This document shows, in pieces, positions 1-9,000 of a stretch of DNA of 64,000 nt. How positions within the stretch are numbered: position 1 is the first letter of the stretch; every line of letters starts with the position of its first letter. The stretch comes from Archilochus colubris (lineage: Eukaryota > Chordata > Aves > Apodiformes > Trochilidae). The translations under genes were made by a program, and so were the position numbers. Where the stretch lies: NCBI GenBank assembly GCA_023079485.1, contig CM041115.1, positions 46,060,305 through 46,124,304 of the forward strand, written 5' to 3'. The notes beneath the pieces were generated by a model. That model was not told the DNA's origin. It saw only the letters and a program-made list of their open reading frames with translations, and ran no database searches.

Positions 1-787
1 CCTAGCTCTCCTTGGAATTTTCTACCATCTGTAGCAATGTTTACATAGTGATTCATCTTTAGAAAATAGAAAAGGCATCAGCTGTAGGTATAGATATCTT
101 CCTTGGCAATGGGGAAACCTGTGTGAGAGATATGGGGGTGAAAACTCGTAAAACCCTGTTCTCCTTACTCATGTAAGTAGTTCCATTAATTGGATGGGAT
201 TACTTCTCTGGGTAGACCAAACAGGATTGGACCCTATTAGCTGAATTCAATGAATTCAGTTAGTTTGGCAATTGGATATAGTGGAGACTGGATTGCTATA
301 TTTTACTGAAGATCCCTTTTAGTTCAGAAGAAATAATATATTTGAACACTTTCTGTATTTGTTAAAAATGGATAATTATCTCCTTAATCTGTATGATGCA
401 GTCATAATACACAGCAAGGTTTTACAACAGGGTTTTGCCTTTTTTTTTTTTTTCTTCTTCTTTGTGTGTGTGGCTTTTAAAATTATTTTTTCCCCCTCTT
501 GATCTGCTGCTTTAGAATTGCTTTTTAAAATTACTAATGAGCTCATTTTGGAGATTGCACATAAGCAGAGCTTGCTTATCTGTGTTCAGGAACTGAATGT
601 GCCTGGAGTGCTAAGCCTCCGTGGCACGGTGACTTCAGTGGAAGGTGACAGTGTCAGGGTTTGCTGCAAGTGCAAACCTTGCAGTTTGGAGCTGGAGAGA
701 CTGGCTCCAAAAGGAACCCCTTTTACAAACACAGCTTTAATGTTTTTCCTGCGCAGCTTCGCTCCTAATGCTGCTTTGTTGTTTTAG
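1..787 (+). other. DMRT2: Last intron of DMRT2 (3' part)
   Basis: Non-coding sequence leading into the terminal DMRT2 exon. It begins before the window, so the donor is not visible. The 3' end has a pyrimidine-rich stretch from about 757 to 785, a branch-point-like CTAAT at 765-769 and the acceptor TTTTAG ending at 787. The intron interrupts a codon after its first base (phase 1): exon bases 788-789 (GT) complete a codon, and the next full codon is TAC at 790. A long T-rich tract sits at 438-480. A second strong acceptor ends at 515 and is described separately. Confidence 0.85.
516..787 (+). other. Candidate alternative DMRT2 terminal exon inside the last intron
   Basis: An acceptor-like signal ends at 515. 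A long pyrimidine-rich stretch precedes the final TTTAG, and I see no AG from about 430 to the acceptor. If it were used with the same phase-1 upstream exon that feeds position 788, bases 516-517 would complete the split codon. The frame from 518 is then open for 89 codons and stops at TAG 785-787, the very bases of the canonical acceptor. The encoded tail has a Cys-Lys-rich patch (VCCKCKPC) near its middle followed by a Leu/Glu stretch, and resembles no domain I know. Shorter DMRT2 isoforms with a different C-terminus have been annotated in mammals (from memory, unchecked), so a truncated isoform is plausible. The alternative is that this is ordinary intron with a chance ORF. Confidence 0.3.
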
Positions 788-1842
788 GTTACCGTCCTAT
801 TCCAACAGACCCTTACCTAGGAGGGAATTCACCCTTGCCACCCCCTGTAAGTGACAGGATGAGAAAGAGACGGGCTTTTGCTGATAAAGAGTTGGAGAAC
901 ATTATGCTAGAGAGAGAGTATAAAGAGAGAGAGATGATGGAAGCCACACAAGCAGCTGCCCTTTTTCTCCCTACCCGCATGGTGCACGGAGCTGAATACA
1001 ACTCGTATAAAACAACCTTCAACACTGCTCCAGCTGATACTCCAAACAAGGAGTTTTGCAATTTTTTACCAACCTGCTTTGATCTAACCATGCAGTATTC
1101 AGGATCCAGCAACATGGAACTAGTTTCTTCAAATGTCAGTGTAGCTACCACATACAGGCAGTATCCCCTGTCTTCTAGGTTCTTAGTGTGGCCAAAATGT
1201 GGTCCCATTAGCGATGCTCTCCTCTACCAGCAGTGCCTTTTAAACGCGACTACTGTCCAAGCTCTCAAACCTGGGGCAGGTTGGGATACCAAGCTCTCAC
1301 AGAATCAGGACTGTCCAAACACTGGGCATGATATCATTCCTCCAAAACTGGAAAATTCACTCATTCTGACCCATATGCAAGACATTCAGCAGTCATGTAA
1401 TGAGATACCGTGCCTTCCTCAGGAAGCTTGTGAGAGGTCAGCTTTCTCTCCTCCGAAAAAGACTTTCTCTCAAATTTCTGATAAGGATTCCATGGCGCCT
1501 CAGGAACAGGTATTAAGCAAGATCAGCAAAGACAATACCAAGCTCCCTCCACTGCTCAAATGCAGTCCATTTCAGTCGCTGTTACAGCAAACTTTTCCTG
1601 ATAGATCAGGAGCAGAGTTGAGAACATCATTTGTGAAAGAGACTTTTGAAGATGTTTCTAAAAAATACAGAGAGTGTCCCATTAAAGAGAATCAAAAATA
1701 CAAGTTTACAGTAGACAAATGTGCGAAAGATTTCTTTGGGGCCAAGCAAGCCCCAGTGAAAGTTTCAACTGAACCGCTGTCATTTTCTGTTGAATCCATT
1801 CTTAAAAGACCTTCTTCTGCAGTTGCTAATGTTTCTCAATAA
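788..1842 (+). CDS. DMRT2: DMRT2, terminal coding exon (5' partial protein)
   Basis: C-terminal part of doublesex- and mab-3-related transcription factor 2, a nuclear DNA-binding protein with roles in somite and axial muscle/skeleton development in vertebrates. The segment encodes the end of a split codon plus 350 residues, with TAA at 1840-1842. The zinc-binding DM domain is absent because it lies on earlier exons outside the window. Recognition rests on DMRT2-typical blocks: a TDPYLGG motif close to the exon start, a proline run, a basic SDRMRKRRAF segment followed by a charged helix-like stretch rich in Glu, Lys and Arg (about 835-945), a conserved middle block including FLPTCFDLTMQYSG and SSRFLVWPKCGPISDALLYQ, and a C-terminal block with DKCAKDFFGAK and FSVESILKRPSS. 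The length fits the large last exon of a protein of about 560 residues. No frameshift or internal stop is seen. FSVESIL at 1783-1803 resembles an eh1 co-repressor motif. The start codon is upstream; ATG 859 is internal. Confidence 0.94.
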
Positions 1843-1843
1843 A
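1838..1843 (+). promoter_or_regulatory. AATAAA hexamer overlapping the DMRT2 stop codon
   Basis: A canonical polyadenylation hexamer contains the stop codon TAA (1840-1842). A GT-rich stretch follows at about 1858-1880, where a downstream element would be expected. Use of this site would leave a 3' UTR of only about 15-30 bases. It may be a minor or unused site, because a second hexamer occurs at 2090. Confidence 0.4.
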
Positions 1844-2115
1844 GAAACTATACCTTCAGTGTAGAGAGTTTGTATGCTTTGCCTTGTGCAGAATTTCTAT
1901 TTCCTGTCTTGTCTCTTAGAAATTTGTAAAAAATTTCTTCTGTAAATGGTAATTCCTTCTTTTATCTCAAAATGATGTACATAAATATGCATGTTTTCTC
2001 TTTTGAAAAAAAAATATTTAATTTTTAAAAATTGAAACTCTGGGTACCCACTGTAGAGTGGTGTTATTTTACACAGGTTCAAACCATTCAATAAAATGAG
2101 ATTACTTACAAGCAC
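1843..2115 (+). other. DMRT2: DMRT2 3' UTR (proposed)
   Basis: AT-rich sequence directly after the stop codon, up to about 20 bases past the second AATAAA. The end is inferred from the hexamer and the T/GT-rich run after it. Transcripts may extend further, because several other AATAAA-like sites follow within the next kilobase. Confidence 0.5.
2090..2095 (+). promoter_or_regulatory. Likely DMRT2 polyadenylation signal
   Basis: AATAAA about 250 bases after the stop codon, followed about 40 bases later by a T- and GT-rich stretch (about 2130-2150) typical of a downstream cleavage element. It is the most convincing hexamer in the first kilobase after the coding exon. Confidence 0.5.
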
Positions 2116-2536
2116 AGACATATTTATGATCTCTGTTTTGTCTCTAGTATCTCATGGACAAGTATGCCCTACCTTCAGAATATACTTATTCTTTTATCTG
2201 CTATTAGCAATGTACTTAGCTGGTTATTTTTCTGCTTTGAACCTCCAGTAACTAAGAGGTAACAGCGGTGCACACAGGCTAGTATGAAATTGCAAGATTT
2301 AAAAAAAAATAATTTAAGTGATGATTGGGGCACATTTCAAATGTCTTTCTTATTCTGAAGGGGGAGTGAATGCTAGCTTCAAAGACCAGTTTATTCCACA
2401 TCTCTTCATAAAAGCTTCCGTCTCTAAAGCAGAAGTGTTACTAGACTGGATTTGAGGAGAATGGGTCTTAGTGAGTTCTGGATAAAAAGTCAGCATTTAA
2501 AAAAAAATTAAAATTAGTTTTTTAATAAAAGGTCTG

Positions 2537-2611
2537 CTTTTTTGTGGTTTTTTGTGTGGGTTTTTTTGGTTTTTCTTTTTCTTTTGTTTGTTTGTTTGTT
2601 TTTTGTCTTGT
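2537..2611. repeat. T/G-rich low-complexity tract with (TTTG)n
   Basis: Nearly pure T and G on the + strand, with a TTTG tetranucleotide run at about 2584-2600. Confidence 0.85.
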
Positions 2612-2978
2612 TTAAATGTTCAGCTGACTTCACTCTGGATTTCCACCTCATACAATATTTCCTTTCTGCAAACATTTCACCTTTAACAAGCAAGAGGTTA
2701 AGATTCTTTTGTTGTGGTCATCAAAACGACCTTTGGGCTGTGAAAATGAAGCACAAAGTCATCATTGCTAATGAGAAATCACATCACCATCTTTCAGTTT
2801 TGTCAGTCTTTGCCCTTTCATAGGGGCAGTAGAAATATAGGTCACTCAGTAGCATTTACCTGGGAACCTGAAATGCTGTCAAGGTTTAGAAAAATGCCTA
2901 GCCAGCTCTCCTTATACTGAGTTTCAAACTTTCTAAATCCGTGCTTTTGTAAGTTTTTGTTTTTATATCATAGATGTA

Positions 2979-2983
2979 ATATA

Positions 2984-3016
<33 letters not shown>
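2979..3016. repeat. (AT)n followed by poly-T
   Basis: About eleven AT units (2979-3000) pass directly into a run of sixteen T. This is a simple-sequence tract likely to vary in length. Confidence 0.9.
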
Positions 3017-3565
3017 CCAGCCCATCTAGTGCTAGATGCTATTAGTACCAGTGCTAACTGGTAATGCCTTGGTAACCCTCCTTCCTTAACATTTTTATTA
3101 TACAAACTCTGATCAGCCAGTTAAAGAGACCTGTGGTTTGTCCTTGATTTTCATCATTTTCTAAGGACAATTATGTGTTTGATATTTGTGAGTAGAACAT
3201 TATATTTTCTGATTTTATTACACCCACTGCACAAGTTAAATGCTGATTTTTCTGTTAATAAATTTGGGCCTTGGAATTTCTGATTCTCCAAATACTCTTA
3301 CAGTATTTATTATTTCTGTTGGGAATGGTGTTGCTGAATAGCACAACCCTTTTCATGGATAGGAGGAACTGTTGTTCGTGCTTTTCCAAATCACTTTGTT
3401 AAACCAACAGATATGTTGGAGAAAACACATTTTAAGTAATGTGAAAATTTTTACATAACACATCTTACAAAAGGATGTAAAAATTTATATTACGAATGTG
3501 AATATATTTATTGTAATTTAAGAGAATCTTGGGCACTATCTAAAATTTCACTTTTCAAAAGCATT

Positions 3566-3604
3566 AATATATATATATATAAATATATATATATAATATA
3601 ATTA
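3566..3604. repeat. Interrupted (AT)n repeat
   Basis: TA/AT dinucleotides with an AAA interruption in the middle, in an otherwise AT-rich segment. Confidence 0.85.
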
Positions 3605-4211
3605 GATTTTGCCTAGCCAAAAATGCACTTCAAATGTAGTGAGAACTCATTTTTTCAAACTCTGTCCTTTACCCAGTTGCCATTAGAGGGAGTTATAACT
3701 TACTTGAGAACTGAATCTGCTTGCTAATCAGTTTAACAGCCAGACCAAGATGAGCAGCTTTTAGTCAAGAGTAAGTGGAGTGAAATCCTTCACATTTCAT
3801 ATTTGTTTGCTTTCACCAAAACTTCCTTCTTTGTCTTAGTTGAAGATTAAATGCTAACAAGGGGTTTTAATTTTAGCAGGGTTTTCTTTGTTATTAAAAA
3901 TAGGATTGTTTTGTTTTTCAAGCGGCTGGCATAAACTAGGATGAGTGATGAAAGAGACTTCAGCAATTTACATAGTGAACCAATATTACATACTGGAATT
4001 AGTCCCACGTAAATATTTTTTTGCCTGACAACATATGCATCTAACGTTGTTCAATTGAACAACTGAAATATTTTTCCAGGAAATCACTTGTCTTTGTTTA
4101 TCTCTTAAAAAAAAAAACAAAAACAACCCAGAAAACTCAAATCCTCTGACAGACTGGCACCTTTTAAAGAACCAGTTGAACTGAAGAAATTCAGTCTGAA
4201 GGTATACCAAA

Positions 4212-4229
4212 TATTAGGTATACCTAATA
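4212..4229. repeat. 18-base perfect palindrome
   Basis: TATTAGGTATACCTAATA equals its own reverse complement. A further GGTATACC occurs 11 bases upstream (4201-4208), and a related CTATACC follows at 4231-4237, making a small cluster of GTATAC-type sites. No known element or protein site is assigned. Confidence 0.75.
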
Positions 4230-4681
4230 CCTATACCTGCCTTATAGGCACACTTACATGCATAGACATAATATGTATTTGTTCCAGATAGCTTTGTTCA
4301 AATTCTAATTATCAGAAGAGGAGTGATATTTCTATTACTATTTGAAAATACATTATTCTTCAGGAGCAATTTGGAGAAATTATTTTCTTTGCTTAAGGAA
4401 TTAGTCTCTCTGGAGTCAGTGTTTGTTCATCATGTCTCACTATCACTTGCTTATGTCCTGCATCAGTTCCATTGGCTATTTCTCTCTGTACTTAGTTTCC
4501 TTTCATTTAATAGACATTATCCCCCATGCAGTTGGAAAGCTTGCTGCATCCAGACAATCTGTTCCCTTCCTTTTGTTAAAAACATGTATGAAGTGTGTTG
4601 TAGATGATTAGAGGATGATCAATAGCTTGAGCAAGACAACATTTACACAGATAGTCCGTGACTTTCACATCTTTGCAGTAG

Positions 4682-5149
4682 ATCACAGAATCACAGAATC
4701 AGCTGGGTTGGAAAGGACCTCTGAGATCATCAAGTCCAACTCATAACCCACTCCCACTGTGGTTACCAGACCATGGCACTGAGTGCCACATCAGTCTCTT
4801 CTTAAAAACCTCAAGGGACGGAGAATCCACCACCTCCCTGGGCAGCCCATTCCAATGCCTGATCACCCTCTCTGTAAATAATTTCTTCCTAATATCCAAC
4901 CTAAACCTGCCCTAAGTCCATGCCCTCTTATCTTACTTGTAGCTACTTGGGAGAAGAGACCGAACCCCCCCTGGTTCACCCTCCTTTCAGGGAGTTGTAG
5001 TGAGTGATGAGGTCTCCCCTGAGCCTCCTCTTCTCCAGGCTGAACACCCTTCACAGGACTTGTGCTGGATCCCTTCACAGCCTCCTTGCTCTTCTCTGGA
5101 CCTGTTCCAGCACCTCAATCTCCTTCCTGAACTGAGGGGCCCAGAACTG
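4682..5149 (-). mobile_element. CR1 LINE, 5'-truncated 3' fragment
   Basis: Reverse complement of the 3' end of a chicken-repeat-1 LINE, the dominant bird retrotransposon. The element's 3' terminus is at the left: the ATCACAGAATCACAGAATC terminal repeat (from 4682) is followed by the characteristic GGTTGGAAAGGACCT and CATCAAGTCCAAC. Further right come the usual phrases GCCCATTCCAATGCCT, AATTTCTTCCTAATATCC and CTTCTCCAGGCTGAACA. It is truncated at 5149, as most CR1 copies are, and abuts an ATGT microsatellite. Only the degraded end of the reverse-transcriptase ORF could be included, and the frame is broken. CR1 normally inserts without a poly-A tail, and none is seen. Confidence 0.95.
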
Positions 5150-5177
5150 TATGTATGTATGTATGTATGTATGTATA
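5149..5177. repeat. (ATGT)n microsatellite
   Basis: About seven tandem ATGT units directly at the truncated 5' end of the CR1 copy. Confidence 0.95.
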
Positions 5178-8100
5178 GCTGTTGTTCCTCTTTCAGCCTT
5201 GTGCTTCACTAGAGCAGCTCTGTGTGTGCAGATGTAGCTGTGCAAACACATGGAGAAGAGGACAAGTCATGGCTCTGAAGCTGTGTACTACTTACTGATA
5301 GGCAGTGTTTCTCTGGCAATAAATACAGTGTTAAAATATCCCATGCTCCCCTATGTTTCCTGGTTCCCAAGCACAGTTTTTGTGGCACTTGGTGGGTGTG
5401 TGGACTCCTGTGTCTCCTGTACAATGTGACTAGTTTTCTTTGAGTAGGAGATGCATCTTTATGCTGTGCTCATGGTGTCAGGTTGTGTTTCACTTCTGAT
5501 CTGCTTCTGACCTCAGTTTTTCTTATGTGATAGTGGAACACTATTGTTTGGAAGCTCAGCTCCTGGGGCAGGAGGTCAAGAACCTGTGCTGGCTGTGTTG
5601 TACAGAATGTTCATGGGAAGGAGTACAAAGAACAATTACTTGATCTGCAAAATTGTAAGCCTGGCTGATGGTGTTGTCAGAGATAACAAACTGCTTGTTG
5701 GAAGTGCAGACCCTCCATACACATGCTGAGACCAAAATTTTTATAGGCATACAGAAGTGCATGAGTGTACAGGGCTAGAGGAACTGGAAATTAATGGTAC
5801 CCCAGACAGTGCCTAGCTTACTACCTGGCCTGTTGGCAAGAATTGGGTAGTAGTTGAGTTCACCTCCAGGTGAAGGGGTAGACTATTGACAGCTGCTGCA
5901 GTGAGAGTGCTTCTCCCCTCTGTGGCATGGGAGAATGGAGATGGGTGCTGTGGAGGTGGTGGAAAGTCCCACCTCAATAGGTGTGGGTTGCTGGTTTTCT
6001 CTCAGTTCCTGGCATCCTAGAGGTAACTTCAGCATCTCAGAGCACTGTTAACTTGCCACAAAGCCTGTCTTAAAACTCTCATTTGTCTTTGGTGTCTTTG
6101 AATCATCATACCGAGGTCCTGGGCTCAGGAGGTCAAGGCACAGAATTTGGTGAGGTGGCTAGATGCCATTCAGTTGATATCAAGACTGAAACACCTGTGA
6201 AATAATCACTTGAATGCATTTGCATCCTGGCCTGAGAACAAGACAGCCTAGGGCTGTGTGCTTGTCCTGCTGTGACAAAGGTCTCTCTGAATTTTGCAGT
6301 CTGAGGTTCTCCTCTCCTCGGGATCATAAAAGCAAGTAACTTTTGAGTAAGGTGTGAAGGCACAAATCCCTGTAGGCTTAGTGGCTATGAAGGCTGAACA
6401 TTAACTAGCTCTCAGTTGTGATTGTTCTGTAATTAGAGAGTTTGTCCTTTCTCAATTTCTATAATTAAATTGTAGAACAGGGAGGCATGTCCTCATTGTG
6501 ATTCGGCAGCTTGTTTGAAAGATCAAGCTTTTCAGTTCCTGTACTCAACACTTCCCAGTCAGCTGACCTTAATATGAAAGCTGGCACCAGGAGTTATTGC
6601 CCTTGATGGATGAGATTCTCACTGTATCACTAAGTTCCTTCTCTGAATTATTGCCAGGTGAACAGCAAAAAGTACACATAATGCCTCCATTAACTCAGAT
6701 AGTGGTGATCAGCCATTTTATGTCTGCTTGCACTGAAAACAAGAAAAACTGTGGCTTATGCAAGAAGGACTCCTGGGGAAGCATGTGTGGGCAGGTGGAA
6801 ACCAGGGGCAGGAATGTCAGTGTGACTGGGGAGACAGGAACCAGGAACCAGTTGATGTTTCATGGAAGGAAGCATCCTCCTTCATGAAAAATGAAAACAT
6901 GCGAACTAGGGAAAAAGAAATCAAATCTTTCAACATCTTCCTTCTCTTTCTTACCCCAGTGCCAGCTTTCTGTAAACCAGCTACAGTGGGTTTTTTTTGT
7001 GCAGAAACAGGTCACAAATCAGTTTCTTGGGCTGCAGCCATTCCTATTGTTGTCACTTGGAGGTGGTAGCCCAGAGCCAGTTATTGTAACCCATTGCCTG
7101 CAGTTCAAGGGCTGATGCTTGTCAGGTATTTGGTGCTTCTTCACACTGCTCCTCACAAACTGAGGGTAGGAGTCTACCCCTCATCCTGAACTCAACACTC
7201 CAAATTTTGCATCAGTGTGAGGGTATTTGGATTTCCAGGATGAAAACCTTCTGACCTGTGTGTTATCACAAGGCACAGTTTTGCTCAGTCTATTTTTTGC
7301 TAACGAAGAAGAGCTTCCACATTGATCAAGAGAAAAATGTGATGCTTCATATTCAGTTATACTGAAATATTATGTTGGAAGAACTGGATGAATGAAAAAT
7401 TACATGGGAAGAGAGCAATGGCCTTTATGCCAATTTCTGTAAAATATAATTACAGATGAAAGCCACTCAAGGACAAGTGAAAAACTGCACAGAGCACTTT
7501 ATTGGTATGTGTATCAGTTGGAGTCTAGTGAGATATGTAGTTATCCTTGCATGATGGAGTTAGAAGCAGATTTAGAAAAGATAACAAAGGTTTTAGGAAT
7601 GCCAGGTTTCATGGTTTGGTTGACAGCCTCTGCATCTATACCTAGCTGTATTGTGGCAAATCTGAGCTTAAATTTCAGACTAGATTTTTCACTCATTTCT
7701 TGGTGATCCAGCTGGACAGAAAATAGGTAGGTTGAACTAGTACCATGTGTGATACACAGTTTCTGTATCTGTATATCAACATCCATTATGTCCTGTCTGG
7801 ATTTCCTCTGCCCATTTTTATTTCTACAGAAAGAAACTCCTACACGAGTTGGCCATAGACAGACTCTACTTCTTTAATTCAGTCAGAAAATATGGGTGAA
7901 CTGTCCACCTTCAGAGATGGCTCACCTCTGGGTCATGAAAATCCCACTGGGTGATGGTCCTCTGTGGAAAGATGCTGTAAGGAGTCATAACATTGTTGAA
8001 TTATAGATTTAGAAAGACCAGAGCCATGCATACAGATAGGAGAACAAAATTTTAGTATAAACATATAGGTAAAACCAGCTTCTTTCAGGAAACTTTGGAA

Positions 8101-8379
8101 TTGAAGCAGTGTACAAATAATCAGAATATCTTAACTAGTGACTTGAAGGTGACAAATGTATGGGAGCCTTCCACTTCAAACTATGTGGGAAATCATATTT
8201 TATTCAATGCTTCATTAGGAACTTCATTTACACTTGTTACCATCTGAGCTGTCTTTACTTCGTAGGACAGTACTGCTTCCTCTACTATATCATGTAGTAT
8301 ACATACTCATGTATTGCAGCTATGTGATAGAACTGTAGGCAGTGGCACTGAGGCTGAACAGCAGCTCTAGAGAGTGCCC
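5178..8379. other. Intergenic, nothing recognised
   Basis: Mixed-composition sequence without a recognisable exon, RNA gene or repeat family. Several ORFs of 60-105 codons on both strands overlap one another (for example 6597-7115 in three frames) and show no domain-like pattern. They read as chance ORFs. Confidence 0.6.
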
Positions 8380-9000
8380 AGTCCCATCCCTGTCCATAGC
8401 ATGTCAGCCACCACAGGTTGCTCAGGGCTGTGTTTGATTGGCTTTGAATGTCACAGCCTTTCTGGGCAGCCTGGTCCAATGCTAGACCACCTGCACTGGA
8501 AAACCAAATTATTCTATTTATATGGAATTTGTATGCCCATTGCCTCTTGTCCTATTATGGACACCACACTGATTTCTTTGCTCCCACTGTCTTTGCTCTC
8601 GTTATGTATACACAGTTATAAGATCCCTCCTGAGGCTTCTCTTCTCCAGGCTGGACAGCCCCAGCTCTTTCATCCTTTCCTGATATGACAGATGCCCCAG
8701 TCTCTAAATCATCTTCAAGGCACCTTTGCTTCACTCAGTCCATTATGTCCTATTGTACAGGGGATCCCCACACTGAACACAGTATTCAGTACTCCACAGT
8801 ACTCAGTAGACCTGAGTGGAGAGGAGGGATCACTTCTGTCCACATGCTGTCAACACTCCTCCAAAGGCAGGCAAAGATGCTGTTGGACATACTCTCCAAA
8901 GAGGACACTGTTTCCTTCTGGTCAAGTCTGTTGTCCACCAGGGCCACCCTGATTCAGGACATGTCATGCAGGACTTACATGTCGCAACAGTACTGTTATC
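8380..9000 (-). mobile_element. Older, diverged CR1 LINE fragment
   Basis: Reverse complement of a CR1 3' region, more decayed than the copy at 4.7 kb. Recognisable phrases in CR1 order include GGGCAGCCTGGTCCAATGCT (about 8466-8485), GCCTCTTGTCCTATTATG (about 8541-8558), CCTCCTGAGGCTTCTCTTCT followed by a CCAGGCTGGACAGCCCCAGC phrase (about 8626-8665), and an ACTGAACACAGTATTCAGTA phrase (about 8771-8790). The terminal GATTCT repeats are not clear and both boundaries are approximate. Overlapping ORFs of 65-115 codons in this interval are by-products of the element. Confidence 0.8.

Larger units (their letters stand above)
2116..4681. other. AT-rich intergenic sequence or extended 3' UTR
   Basis: No coding exon or RNA gene recognised. 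The stretch holds T/G-rich tracts (2537-2611), a TA dinucleotide run joined to a T run (2979-3016), a second imperfect TA run (3566-3604) and an 18-base perfect palindrome at 4212-4229. Short ORFs here come from low-complexity sequence. The first part could belong to a longer DMRT2 3' UTR. Confidence 0.6.

Noticed and set aside
813..1208. 131-codon minus-strand ORF inside the DMRT2 exon
   Set aside because: It is antisense to a clearly conserved coding exon, so it is a shadow frame.
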